Positions 11,960-23,277 of a DNA stretch of 64,000 nt are shown one piece after another. A model generated the notes under the pieces. That model had not been told where the DNA came from, made no database searches, and saw nothing but the letters and a program-made list of their open reading frames with translations. Numbering within the stretch: the first letter of the stretch is position 1; each line of letters opens with the position of its first letter. The translations under genes were made by a program, and so were the position numbers. This stretch comes from Toxorhynchites rutilus septentrionalis (taxonomy: Eukaryota > Arthropoda > Insecta > Diptera > Culicidae), in contig NC_073746.1 of assembly GCF_029784135.1 (NCBI RefSeq), forward strand, positions 185,137,983-185,201,982, written 5' to 3'.

Positions 11960-12710
11960 CCGCTGGTGTCTCTCTGGCTCTGGTGTCGTGGCTTACCCTT
12001 TGGCGCTAAGGGAGTTGGCCCGAAGCATGCCAAGTGCCTCACTCCACCAATAGGCTGGACGTCGCTTATACCTGGGTTCCCTTTTTCTTGACATTGTTGT
12101 ATCACATGCTTTTGCTAGCGTTTCTGTCAGTTCATCCGCGTCTATGTTCAAAACGTCGCACTACACGAGTAGTGCTTCGACGAAAAGGTGCTTGTACAAG
12201 GTTCTAGTCTTCCACCTGCGCGGGCACGTCCTATTTATATGTACTGCCACCGAATTTTGTTGGCCAATAGTACCACGGACGGCTCGATGATCACTGTGGG
12301 TATATCCTTCGAACACCCTCCACCTCATTTTCGTCATTACGACGGACTGCAGAATGTCAAGTCGATGATGGACTCCCGGCCATCTCTGCGGAAGGTACTA
12401 GGGGGCTCTTGTTGCACAGGGCCATATCCAACTTGGTAAATGGCTCCTAGTAAACTAGTTCCTCTTGCGTTGGTGCAGCCGCTTCCCACTCTACTTGTCT
12501 TCGGTCGGCGAGCTCCTTGGTGAGGACATCCAGCATGTAATGAAACTGATCCATTGCTCATCTGGGAGGTGCGTAGCAACTGCAAATGGACATTTCGTTG
12601 ATCTTTGCGATCAAGAAACCCTCGCGCGACTTTGAGATTACCTCCTGGATGAGGTATTGGTCCGTATTGGTATTGGTCCGTGACTTGAATGGCGGTCATT
12701 CACACTTTAT
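11960..12710 (-). pseudogene. R1-like non-LTR endonuclease remnant
   Basis: The minus strand shows, in shifting frames, fragments that run through the end of an AP-endonuclease domain: SIIDLTFCSPS, then MRWRVFEGYTHSDHRAVRG (the SDH catalytic box), then CDTTMSRK...PAYWW. This order matches R1/Jockey-type ORF2. Several stops and frameshifts are present. It lies just upstream (in gene sense) of the acceptor of protease exon 4. No RT part is adjacent. Confidence 0.75.
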
Positions 12711-13065
12711 CCGCCACTCAATTGTCTTTACCGGGGGGATAATTGCGACATTAATGTTTGCTTCTGTCGTTGATTGCCGCAACAGTTGCTGCGCGATGAC
12801 GCAGTGGTTAAGGTTAATTTGGATTACCTCCATCACTGTCGTCTTGCCATTGTCTGTTTGTACACTGGACAATTGAAGTCTCCCGTCGTATGATTACCGT
12901 TCTCTTGTTTTGATTCTGAAACGACCCACAGTCTAGCAGACGTTTATACTCTCTGACTTCAGTAACATGTTAGCTGCGTCATACTTTTTCTTTTTTTTTC
13001 ATCATTTTCTCTTTCTTCTCCCTCTCTATTTCCTCGTTTCTCAGTTTTTTTTCTTGTTTTTGTCA

Positions 13066-13118
13066 CGACTGTGCTCCAGTCGTTTCCCTTGTTATCGGAA
13101 ACGACTGGAGCACAGTCG
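13066..13118. repeat. Perfect 22-bp inverted repeat with 9-nt loop
   Basis: Arms 13066-13087 and 13097-13118 are exact reverse complements (outer sequence CGACTGTGCTCCAGTCG), with loop CTTGTTATC. Three further pairs follow outward after a 2-nt mismatch. No transposon ends were found at this spacing. Confidence 0.9.
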
Positions 13119-13657
13119 AAACATGCAAATCTCCTTGTGCACACATGCGCTCTGGTGAATGAGCACGCTCCGAAACATGTTTGGTTGACAGCGCCATTTT
13201 TACGCAGAGATTTGCGCCCAGTGTAAAGCTGAGTTTTACGCTGAAATTTGCGCCGTGCTTGTGCCGTATTTCTATACTGCGCGCTTGAAACAGGATTGCT
13301 CTCTCTGTTGAGGTATTTTTCTTCACACAAGCGTATACGGTTCAAATGGGGACGCGCTGTTGTTTTTAAGCTTTGCTTAGAACGAACGAAGACAAAGCGG
13401 GCGCTAGAATTTGATGTGTGTGTGTGTATAGAATGAGACGCGCATCACACAAGTGAGAAGAAATGTTTAGTGTCTAAGTTCTGCGCCGGGCTCAAAATTC
13501 ATTAGCACGACAGCGCATGCTTATGAATTTTGTGCTCTTCGCATCAAGATAGAATACGAGTTTTCTTTGAACGCGCTCTGATGAAAATTAAACTCAAGCG
13601 CAGCGCTGCGTTTATTTTCTGAAGACTGGGCAGAACCATCGCCATGGTCGTCCTTGC

Positions 13658-13700
13658 GTTTTTGACGTAGGGCTATGTCTTTGGTTTCTATATAGGGGGG
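13658..13700 (+). repeat. Fragment resembling the start of the TGACGTAG LTR
   Basis: TTTTTGACGTAGGGCTATGTCT followed by TATATAGGGGGG resembles the first part of the 269-bp LTR at 36651 (TGACGTAGGACTACGTCT...GATATAGG). The preceding 30 bp also weakly resemble the sequence before the second LTR. The rest of the copy was not found. Confidence 0.4.
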
Positions 13701-14069
13701 CTACTCTACGAAAAATGTAACGAAAAATTAAGGGGTTTCAATTGCATATTACGCAATATCGTTATTGCGGTATATGTTATACCAAATACCTCTAGATGGG
13801 AAATTTATTCCGCATTTCTTTGATTTTAACAAAAACAGTGAAAATAGTAAAACAAGTAAAAAAATAGCGAATAAAGAAGGGGAAACAAACAATATGTTTA
13901 AATACAATTCGGGCATTAGAATTATGATGAAGATGGGCAAACTGTTCGTGAACAGTACGAAGGAACTAGTTCACCAGAAAGATTGAAAGAACGGTCGTCT
14001 TTTTCAAAAAACGGTGGTTTGCCTTACGGATTGATGCCGAATGAACTGATTGTCATTATATACTTTCTG

Positions 14070-14333
14070 CTAACACGTTGAGCTTCGAATTTTTCTTGCT
14101 GCGCTTTTCATTCAGCCCGCATCAAGAGAGTTTGCACAATATCAGTGTCGGTCCCAGTTCCCAATGATACTGATACTGATTGTACAAATATAAAATAGTC
14201 AGATATTCAACTAGAAATTTGTCACATTTTGTAAAATATCCGAAAACAAACCGTATATATTTTTATTTTCTCATTGTCTATCTGTCAGTCCCAGTCAGTC
14301 AGCACTTTCCTACCAAAAACCACAACGTGTTAA
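14070..14333. mobile_element. TTAA MITE, copy 2
   Basis: Same family as 11073-11362, with shared internal blocks such as TTTTTCTTGCTGCGCTTT and CAAACCGTATATATTTTTA. The left flank is CTAA (14070-14073) and the right flank TTAA (14330-14333), with ends CACGTTGAGC and, inverted, CACGTTGTGG. Confidence 0.85.
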
Positions 14334-14641
14334 TTACAAAAAATCCGGAGGAAGCTGAAACAATACACGAATTGGATAACAAAGAAATCTTCTAGTGGGA
14401 AAGCAGATTCGAAAAATGTTTTTTTCGTTCCTTTGGTCCATTGCGTGTACGTGTTGTCGTGATAACCATTACTGAAATGTTTGTGAAAATTGAAAAGTGT
14501 TCTTTGATGAAATCTAGGTTGAGTCCCAACAGAAAATATGAAAAAATGCGCGAGTCAAATGATGCCATACCCAGGTGAGCAACATATTTTTACATACAAT
14601 TTGCGACTTCTAAAGAAGAAGCACCTTTTCTTTCCCCATTT

Positions 14642-16489
14642 CACAATGGTCCAGGAGATGCATTTAAGTGGAAATTAGCATTTAGAGCTCTACAATTATT
14701 CTCTAGACAAAAACTGTCTTAGACAAAAGTTACATATGATAGAGCGCTCATTTACATGTTTCCAGAAATAGGGTGACCAACATTTTCGATGAAATAAAAA
14801 ATATAACTTTCTTATCTCTATAGATAGAGGTAAACATACACGGAGAGCAACTACGAATTGTACAGTCTACCCAAGCTCAAGCTCTATAGATAGAGGTAAA
14901 CATAGTTTGACAATGTTGTAGTCCCAGTTATTTGAAACATTCTTGTAGAACAAAGTTTTTTTTTCTATCTCTTCAAAAAAATGATATAGCGCCTTTTTCC
15001 TAATTTGCGTTGGGGTCATCATTAAAAAAATCTGTTTTTTTTGCTCTAACTTTTATATTTCAAATTCTACATACAAACTGTCTTCGAAAGACTTTTAGAA
15101 CATACTGATACAAACATTTTGCGATGCAGAACTTGTCTATCTGAATTTCACTCACTTCCCAAAAAATACGCTCTGTTCAATTGCTTGCCATTCTTTCTGA
15201 GGCAAACATAAACAAAGTATATTGGCAGAATTTTAGAGAATAGAGTTCACTTTACATAATGTATTATTTTCAAAACTATGTTGTTTTTTCGTGTTTGAGT
15301 AAATTAAAATTAAAATCATGAGTTTATGGATGAAAAACCATCAATAACATAAAGTAGGTTTAAGATATTGACAAGTTCTGTTCACCCCAAAATGTTAGTC
15401 TTAATAAGCTCTTAAAGTCGTACGAATACAGTTTTGATGTAGAATTTGAAATATAAAAGTTAGAGCAAAGAACCCGCTTTTTCATGGTCACCCTAATGCA
15501 ACCTAAGAAAAAAGCGCCAAATCGATTATATTAAAAGATAGAAAAAAGCTTTGTATACAAAGTTAATTAAAATAGTTGGAGCTACAACATTGTACAAATT
15601 TTTATTTCATCGACAGCTTTGGTCACCCTATTCTTGATAACATAAAAATGAGCGCTCTATCATATGTAATAATTTTGTCGAAGACAGTTTTTGTCTAAAG
15701 AATAAATATCTCCCACAAAGTTGTTTTTTAACTAAGTTGCATTAGGGTAACCATGAAAAAAACGGTTATTTTACTCTAACTTTTATATTCAAAATTCTAC
15801 ATCAAAATTATCTTCGTACGACTTTTAGAATTTATCAATACCAACATTTTGCGATGCAGAACTCGGTAATATTTTAATCATGCTCAAAGTTATTGATGGA
15901 TTTTCGTCCAAAAACTCAATGATTTCAATTTTAATTTACTCAAGTACAAAAAACCAACAAACATTTATTATGTTTACCCCAGAGAGAATGGCAAGCAATT
16001 GAAAAGAGCGCATTTTTTGGGAAGAAATATCGATAATTTTTAGTGAAATTGAGATATTGACAAGTTCTGCATCGCAAAATGTTTGTATCAGTATGTTCTA
16101 AAAGTCCTTCGAAGACAGGTTGTATTTAGAACTTGAAATATAAAAGTTAGAGCAGAAAAACAGTTTGTTCAATGGTGACCCCAACACAAATTGGGAAAAA
16201 GGCGCTATATCATTTATTCCAAGAGAAAGAAAAAAAAACTTTGTTCTACAAGAATGTTTTAAATAACTGGGACTACAACATTGTCAAACTATATTTACTA
16301 TATTTATTTATATCTATAGGAATAAGAAAATTAGATTTTTTATTTCATCGGGTCACCCTATTTTTGGCAACATGTAAATGAACGCTCTATCATATGTAAT
16401 AACTTTGTTTAAGACAGTTTTCGTCTAGAGAATAACTGTCGAGCTCTAAATGCTGATTTCCGCTTAAATGCATCTCCTGGACCATTGTG
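14642..16489. repeat. 1.85-kb foldback element with four-fold internal repetition
   Basis: The outer ends CACAATGGTCCAGGAGATGC and its inverse lie at 14642 and 16489. Arms of roughly 900 bp are inverted copies of each other. Within them, blocks such as TAAAAGTTAGAGCA, GGTGACC-type and CATTTTGCGATGCAGAAC recur several times in both orientations, including around the centre, so the structure is a nested palindrome rather than a simple hairpin. No coding capacity and no clear target duplication were found. Confidence 0.8.
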
Positions 16490-16756
16490 CATTGATTAAC
16501 AAAAACTAAATTACATACAAATTTGAAAATTGTTCTTATCTAACGGTATCAATACAGGATAGCTGCGAATAATAGCTGCGAAGCTGCTTATGTTTGTTGG
16601 GTTCTAGCTAACAATGTGAACTGCTTTATCCATCTCTATTCCATGATCTTTATTCGTTCTCTCAAATTTTTTTCGTAACGGACAAGGTGAATCGATGTGT
16701 ATGAAAATTTATTCTATATATGCCGATAGCATAATCAAAGGTGAGAAGATGATTTG

Positions 16757-16770
16757 GAATGCACTTTATT
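16757..16770. repeat. Left target duplication of the I/LOA-like element
   Basis: GAATGCACTTTATT occurs here and at 22798-22811, flanking the element exactly. Confidence 0.9.
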
Positions 16771-17143
16771 TTTTTTTTTATTAAATCGTTTATTTTTACA
16801 GGCTCAGTTACATAAGTTTAAAGGAGCCAAACTCCTATTTGTATAGTTACAAGTATATATAAACATTTTTTATTAATTCTAATGTTAATGAAGTAGAGAA
16901 CCGATTACTCGCGGCTTGCTCGAGTTTAGAAGGGTGACATTTTGTTTCAGGAAAAGGATGGGATATAAGGATATGTTGACAATGTTCACACTCACATTCG
17001 CACTCACATTCATCATACTCAATTCATAAGCCTATCTTATATCTAACATGTATTCACATTTCACCTTATTCTATTGTTAGTAAGAAGGGATTTGATTTCT
17101 CGCGAAGGGAAAGGAAAAGGAGAATATAAGGATATAAGGAGAA

Positions 17144-20100
17144 TCACACACGAAGATTGATAGCTTTTAGGAAGACATATATTTGGGACATGTAATCAAG
17201 GTCTAAACCAGCTAACACATCTCTCACCGGCACATTGGGCTGCCTTCCTCTAGCCCGAAGAGAGTTTTCTAAATTCGATCTGGCAACAAGATACTCCTCG
17301 CACGACCAAACAACGTGTTCGATGTCGTGGTAACCTTGGCCACAAGCACAGATATTGCCATCGGCAAGATTAAAACGAAAGAGTAGCGCGTCTAACGAAC
17401 AGTGATTGGACATGAGTCGAGAGAAGGTGCGAATAAAGTCCCGACTTAAGTCCAGACTTTTGAACCATGGTTTGAGGCTAACCTTAGGGATAATCGAGTG
17501 AAACCACCGGCCCAATTCATCTTCGTTCCATTTACGTTGCCAGTTAGCGATGGTATTTTTACGGACTAAAGAATAAAATTCATTGAAAGCGATTTGACGC
17601 TGATAGATATCGCCTTCAATTGCACCTACCTTTGCCAATGAGTCAGCCCTCTCGTTACCCGGAATTGAGCAATGTGAAGGGACCCAGACAAAGGTAATGA
17701 CATAACAGCGTCTGAATAAAGCACTCAAAATTTCTCGTATTCTCTCAAGGAAGTACGGCGAGTGCTTTTCCGGCCTCACTGAACGGATAGCTTCGACAGA
17801 GCTAAGACTATCCGTTACAATGTAATAGTGTTCAACAGGTCGTGAGGCGACGCTGTCCAGCGCCCAATGTATTGCTGCCAATTCAGCAATATACACAGAG
17901 CAAGGATTCTGAAGACTGTGGGAGGTGCTAAAAATTTCGTTGAACACTCCAAATCCTGTGGACTCATTCATAGAGGACCCATCAGTAAAGTACATATTAT
18001 CACAATTGACACGCCCATACTTTGCATTGAAGATCGTAGGAATGATCCCCGATCGATGATAATCTGGAATTCCATGGATTTTCTCCTTCATGAACAGATC
18101 AAAATGTACAGAGGAATTGATGTAGTCAGGAAAACAAACACGGTTGGGAGTATACGAAGAAGGATCAACCTGCATGGAGATGAATTCATGATATGAGCTC
18201 ATGAATCCTGAATGAAAATTTAGCTCGATAAGCTGCTCAAAATTTCCGATCACCAATGGGTTCATAACCTTACACCGGATGAGGAACCGAAGAGATAATA
18301 AATTGAAGCGATCTTTTAGTGGGAGTACGCCTGCCAAAACCTCGAGACTCATGGTATGCGTTGAGGGCATACATCCCAACGCAATACGGAGACAAAGATA
18401 CTGAATTCGCTCGAGTTTAATGAGATGTATTTTGGCAGCTGATTGAAAACAGAAACTGCCATACTCCATCACTGAGAGAATAGTTGTTCGATACAACATT
18501 ATAAGATCTTCGGGATGGGCTCCCCACCATGTGCCGGTAATTGTACGGAGAAAGTTCATTCTTTGTTGGCATTTTTTACTCAGATACCTAATATGGGCCC
18601 CCAAGTACATTTGGAGTCGAACCAGACCCCAAGATACTTGAATGACATAGCATGAGTGATCGGTTTACCCAAAAGTTGAAGCTTTGGTTTTGCTGGTCTA
18701 TGCTTCCTAGAAAAAACCACCATCTCTGTTTTCTCCGTGGAGAATTCGATCCCTAGCCCAATGGCCCAGGTTGAAAATTTGTTCAAAGTATCTTGTAAGG
18801 GTCCTTGCAGGTCGGATTCGTTTGATCCTACGACAGACACCACTCCGTCATCTGCAAGTTGTCTTAGGCTGCAATTTTGTGTAAGACAATTGTCGATGTC
18901 GCTTACATAGAAGTTGCACAAAAGGGGGCTTAAACATGAGCCCTGGGGGAGGCCCATGTAGGAGACCCGATTTACTGTCGAATCCCCGTGAGAAAAATTC
19001 AACTGTTTCTCACAAAGCAAGTTATATAACATATTATTCAACAGAGGCGGCAGACCCCGAGAGTGTAATTTGTCTGACAAAACCTCTATTGAAACTGAAT
19101 CAAAGGCCCCCTTTATGTCCAAGAATACTGAAGCCATTTGTTTTTTTTCGGCGTAAGCCATTTGAATTTCTGAAGAAAGCAACGCAAGACAATCATTCGT
19201 CCCCTTGCCCCTGCGGAACCCATATTGTGTATCTGAGAGTAAGCCATTCGTTTCAACCCAATGATCAAGGCGAAACAAGAGCATTTTCTCCAACAATTTC
19301 CGTATACAAGACAGCATTGCTATTGGGCGGTACGAATTGAAGTCGGACGCGGGTTTTCCGGGTTTTTGAATAGCTATAATTCGCACTTGTCTCCAATCAT
19401 CTGGAACAATATTATGCTCCAGAAACCGATTGAATAAATTCAACAAGCGATGTTTCGCTACATCAGGGAGGTTTTTTAACAAGTTGAACTTAATTCTATC
19501 CGTTCCTGGAGCAGAATTGTTACATGAAAGGAGAGCAAGAGAGAATTCTACCATCGAAAACTCAGAATCAAGATCGCACCTATCTTGTGGTATATCTCGA
19601 ACAATTTTCTGCACGGGAGCGGAATCGGGACAAACCTTCCGTGCAAAATTAAAAATCCATCGATGTGAATTTTCTTCGCTTTCATTCGTTGAAGAGCGAT
19701 TTCTCATGTTTCGAGCCACTTTCCATAATTTTTTCATTGACGTTTCTCGTGACAAACCTCCCACGAAATTTCGCCAATAAGCACGTTTTTTCCCTTTGAT
19801 CAAATTTTTGAACTGATTTTCAAGGTGCAAATACGTTTGAAAATTCTCAATGGTTCCACGTTTCCGAAAAGCTTTAAATGCGTTCGATTTATCCTGATAA
19901 AGCTTGGAACATTGGCTATCCCACCATGGATTGGGAGGCCTTTGACGAAAAGTGGAGCCTGGGATGGGTTTCGTTTGAGCGCGAACCGCGCTGTCATATA
20001 TCAAACGAGAAAGGAAGTTATACTCCTCCAATGGAGGCAAACCATCTCTGGAATTGATGGCTAGAGCAATTGCGTCCGCATATTTTTTCCAGTCAATGTG

Positions 20101-20826
20101 TCTTGTGAGGTCATATGCCATGTTTATAGATTCAGAAGAATTCGAACCAATGGTGATGGAAATTTTGATTGGCAAGTGGTCACTGCCGTTGGGGTCCTGG
20201 ATTACATTCCACTTGCAATCTAACGATAGTGAATTCGAGCAAAGCGAGAGGTCAAGAGCACTTGGGTTAGCAGGAGGTTTAGGTACACGTGTTGTTTCCC
20301 CAGTGTTCAAAACGGTCATATTGAAGCTGTTACAAAGGTCATATATCAACAATGAACGATTGTCGTCGTACTGTTCCCCCCAGGCAGTTCCGTGAGAGTT
20401 GAAGTCTCCCAAGATCAATCGTGGCTCAGGAAGGAGTGAGCACATGTCAAAAAGTTGATTGCGGCTAACCGCAGCTCTCGGAGGCCAATACAAGCTGACA
20501 ATACAGAGGTCTTTGCCTCTGATGTTTGCATGACAAGCAACAGCTTCGATCCCTCCAATAGGTGGAAGGTCAATTCGAAAAAATGAGTGGCACTTATTGA
20601 TACCCAATAGCACCCCTCCGTATCTGTCATCACGGTCCAAGCGTATGATATTAAAATTGTGGAAAGAGATATCATCTCGCGAAGAAAGCCAAGTTTCGGA
20701 CAGAGCAAAAACATCACAATTGAACTTATGAATTAAAAATTTGAATGTATCCAATTTAGGGATAAGACTACGACAATTCCACTGTAAAACAGTGATATCT
20801 CCGACCTCTCTATTTAAATTAGACAT
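17144..20826 (-). pseudogene. ORF2: endonuclease, reverse transcriptase, RNase H (one frameshift)
   Basis: It starts at ATG 20826, overlapping the ORF1 stop by 8 nt (ATGTCTAA). Residues 1-230 are an AP-type endonuclease (QWNCRSL, ALSETWL, LGDFNSHGTAWG, SDHLPI). About 480-690 is the RT with GLPQGSCLSPLL and the catalytic box, read here as LADD in place of the more usual YADD or FADD. At 18590-18610 the frame shifts by -1 in a run of five G. The second frame (17144-18610) carries RNase H with FTDGSS, ELAAIHWALD, VTDSLSS and WVPSHCSIPGNERADSLAK, then a CACG...HDIEHVVWSC knuckle. Apart from that shift it is open. The copy at 50.4 kb has the same shift at the same G run. Confidence 0.9.
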
Positions 20827-22387
20827 CAAGAGAGATAATCATTGCAAGGAGGGGCCATGTTTGCATCAATTGTTGCAAAATTGTCTTTAATACTGGAAGC
20901 ATTGAAATGACAATGGTTCTGATGGAGTCGGAAACATTAAAACACTTGAAGATTTGGTCCAAAAGGTCAGACAACTTTATAAATCCCGATTGGGAAGTTG
21001 AACTGGACGGAAAAACAGGGACAGTTGGGGTTTTTGATGTCCCCTCGAGTGCTGGGCCATTCGAAGATGAATTATTCCCACGGAAACCAGGAGGAACCTG
21101 ATTTTGCTTGTCCGCTGCACTCGATTTTTTAGGCATGCTAACAGGGGGTATCACCGGAGGGGCTTGTCCTTGAACTTTAGGAGTGGTCACATTTTTGCGC
21201 CGGGGATTCCCTTGGAATATGAACGGTGTGCCCCCGTTAGCTGTGTCCGCTTCTATTTCGTCAACGGGCAACGTGGCGAAGAAATTTTGTGTGTTGATTG
21301 GTTGTTGTTGTTGGGCCAGTGGCGAAGCGCCCTTTAAAATATCCGCAAAAGTGCGTTTCGAGCGTTCCTTCAAAGAGCGCTTCTGTTTCTCCCAGCGACT
21401 CTTGTAAGTTTCACAAACTGAGAGCTCGTGTGGGGATCCCCCGCAATATGGACATTTATGCTCAGTCGCACTGCAGGATTTCCCCTCATGTTGCTCTCCG
21501 CAAGTGGCACAGCGCTCCTTGTTGGCACAATAATCTGAAGTGTGACCAACTGACTTGCATTTTTGGCAAGTCATGGGCTTTGGCACGAAGAGTCGCACAG
21601 GCAATCTCAATTTGCCCACCATGACGTAGTCAGGTAGAGCGGAACCAGCAAAAGTTACTCGAAACGAGTCTGACGGCGTGAATTTAGTTTTTCCCTCTTC
21701 TTGGGATACTTTTCCTAGTTGGCGGCTGTCCAAAATTTTAACACCCACCAACGGGAGTCTTTTAAATTTACCAACTCCTTCTTTTATCATTTCGCACGTC
21801 AGACCAGTTTCAGTTACCACCCCCGAGATTTCTACGTCATGGGAGGGCACGTAGACACGATACTCTAGGGTGAACCTCTCGTCGATCACAATTGCATTTG
21901 CGTGTTTCCGATCACTCACGACAACACGCAGTTTGTTCGGTCTAACCTTAGAGATTTCGACCACGGAGGAATATAATCTTGCCAGATCTTTCGAAACCTG
22001 AATGACATTAATTGCCTTTCCTTTTGGTTTAGGCCGGAAAAAAACAACCCATGGACCAGCTCCAAGTGCATCGTCTGGATAGACCTTGACACGAGGAGAG
22101 GAAACAACTGAGGGGGAGGACGAGGTCGATTGTTGAACGGGAGCGGTATCAGTAGGGCTGGGAGGCAAGTTCGGTAGTAGAGCGGAAGCGGGAGCGGGAG
22201 ATTGAGGGGGCGAAGAGGAAAAGTTTGCCAATTTTCTTGAGGGGGGCTTGTTAAGGTAGATTACCTCTTTCTCTGAAGAGACATCTTCTGAGGGGGGAAC
22301 GCGTTTAAGCGACTTCCCAGCCCCCGTTGTAGCTAGTGAGGAGGAAACAGTAGTTTCAATCTCCATGTCAACATGACCTTCTGCCAT
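20819..22387 (-). CDS. ORF1: gag-like RNA-binding protein
   Basis: A 522-codon intact frame. The N-terminal third is rich in Ser and Pro. The middle holds an RRM-like segment (residues about 110-270). At about 280-340 there are three clustered zinc knuckles (CQKCKSVGHTSDYC, CATCGEQHEGKSC and CPYCGG...C). The C-terminal part is low-complexity, ending in a hydrophobic helix-rich stretch. This is the standard ORF1 of the I/Jockey group, packaging element RNA into particles for target-primed reverse transcription. The 8-nt overlap with ORF2 suggests ORF2 translation by reinitiation; that is inference. Confidence 0.9.
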   Translation of the reverse strand: MAEGHVDMEIETTVSSSLATTGAGKSLKRVPPSEDVSSEKEVIYLNKPPSRKLANFSSSPPQSPAPASALLPNLPPSPTDTAPVQQSTSSSPSVVSSPRVKVYPDDALGAGPWVVFFRPKPKGKAINVIQVSKDLARLYSSVVEISKVRPNKLRVVVSDRKHANAIVIDERFTLEYRVYVPSHDVEISGVVTETGLTCEMIKEGVGKFKRLPLVGVKILDSRQLGKVSQEEGKTKFTPSDSFRVTFAGSALPDYVMVGKLRLPVRLFVPKPMTCQKCKSVGHTSDYCANKERCATCGEQHEGKSCSATEHKCPYCGGSPHELSVCETYKSRWEKQKRSLKERSKRTFADILKGASPLAQQQQPINTQNFFATLPVDEIEADTANGGTPFIFQGNPRRKNVTTPKVQGQAPPVIPPVSMPKKSSAADKQNQVPPGFRGNNSSSNGPALEGTSKTPTVPVFPSSSTSQSGFIKLSDLLDQIFKCFNVSDSIRTIVISMLPVLKTILQQLMQTWPLLAMIISLDV

Positions 22388-23277
22388 TACGGCAGATATA
22401 AAATAATATAATTCTTATTTTTTTTGTATTTCTAAACCTAATATATATTATACCTAAATCGCACACCAATGCGAATGAAATGAAGCGGTGTCTCAATCGA
22501 ACCGCGTGGCAATCGCTCGGCACAGATGCAACGGTATATCGCACCACAACACGATGATGGAATCGATGACGATGCTAAAGCACACACAGCGATGATACGG
22601 CACACGCACCGCGTCCGCCGTGGAGGACTTCTTCCTCACGCTGGTAGTGATTGCTGCTCTCCTCACTCGCGCAATAAAGAGAACCCCGTTAGGGCGAAAT
22701 AAATTCACCAGCCACGAACTGATAACGGTATAATCTCCACTTTATAATAGACGCGAACAAATTTGCGACCGATGTCTTCGGACTGCGCGAGCTGAATGAA
22801 TGCACTTTATTATCCTCAAAGTTTCGTCGAGAGCCTGGTTTGAAGGGATCAACGTTGATAGAGATTTTATTAGAAAGGTTGTTTTCTAATCATATTTTGT
22901 TCAATATATGTCTATATCATGTAGGATATGATATTGAGTAGATTGGTAATGTTCAAAATTTTGCAATGCGGCACCAATAGCTACTAATGGTTTCATTCAG
23001 CCAGCTACAATTCCCCAAATCCAGTTGTCCATCACCCTTTTCTTTCCCCATAAATAAGCAACACACATTGGGATCAGTTCACTACAGAATCCACATAAAT
23101 TTCATAAGGTATCACTCATGGTCATAAGATAACTAATCAGCATCACCTGGCGAAATAATTATAACCACCCACCACAGGCAATATTTCAGAGAAGTATAAT
23201 GCCGCCGAGGCATGTTCAGTGTTGCCACACGTACAGAATTATCTGGAAGGTAGAGATTTTATCGTTATTTTAGGTAG

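Larger units (their letters stand above)
16771..22797 (-). mobile_element. Full-length I/LOA-like non-LTR retrotransposon
   Basis: A 6.03-kb element on the minus strand with 14-bp target duplications. Order: 5' untranslated region of about 410 bp (22388-22797), ORF1 gag (20819-22387), ORF2 with endonuclease, RT, RNase H and a C-terminal knuckle (17144-20826), 3' untranslated region of about 370 bp and an A-rich tail. The 3' region contains the CCGCGAGTAATCGGTT motif (16899-16914) shared with other copies here. Possession of RNase H places it near the I and LOA clades; the exact family is not certain. A very similar 5'-truncated copy lies at 50388-52539. It sits in the sense orientation within intron 3. 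Confidence 0.92.

Noticed and set aside
12959..13345. 128-codon minus-strand frame rich in Lys, Arg and Glu
   Set aside because: Composition follows a pyrimidine-rich tract and a hairpin; no domain and no splice context.
18593..18612. Classical -1 slippery heptamer at the RT/RNase H frame change
   Set aside because: The run TTGGGGGCC does not fit X XXY YYZ in the incoming frame; a shared single-base deletion remains at least as likely.
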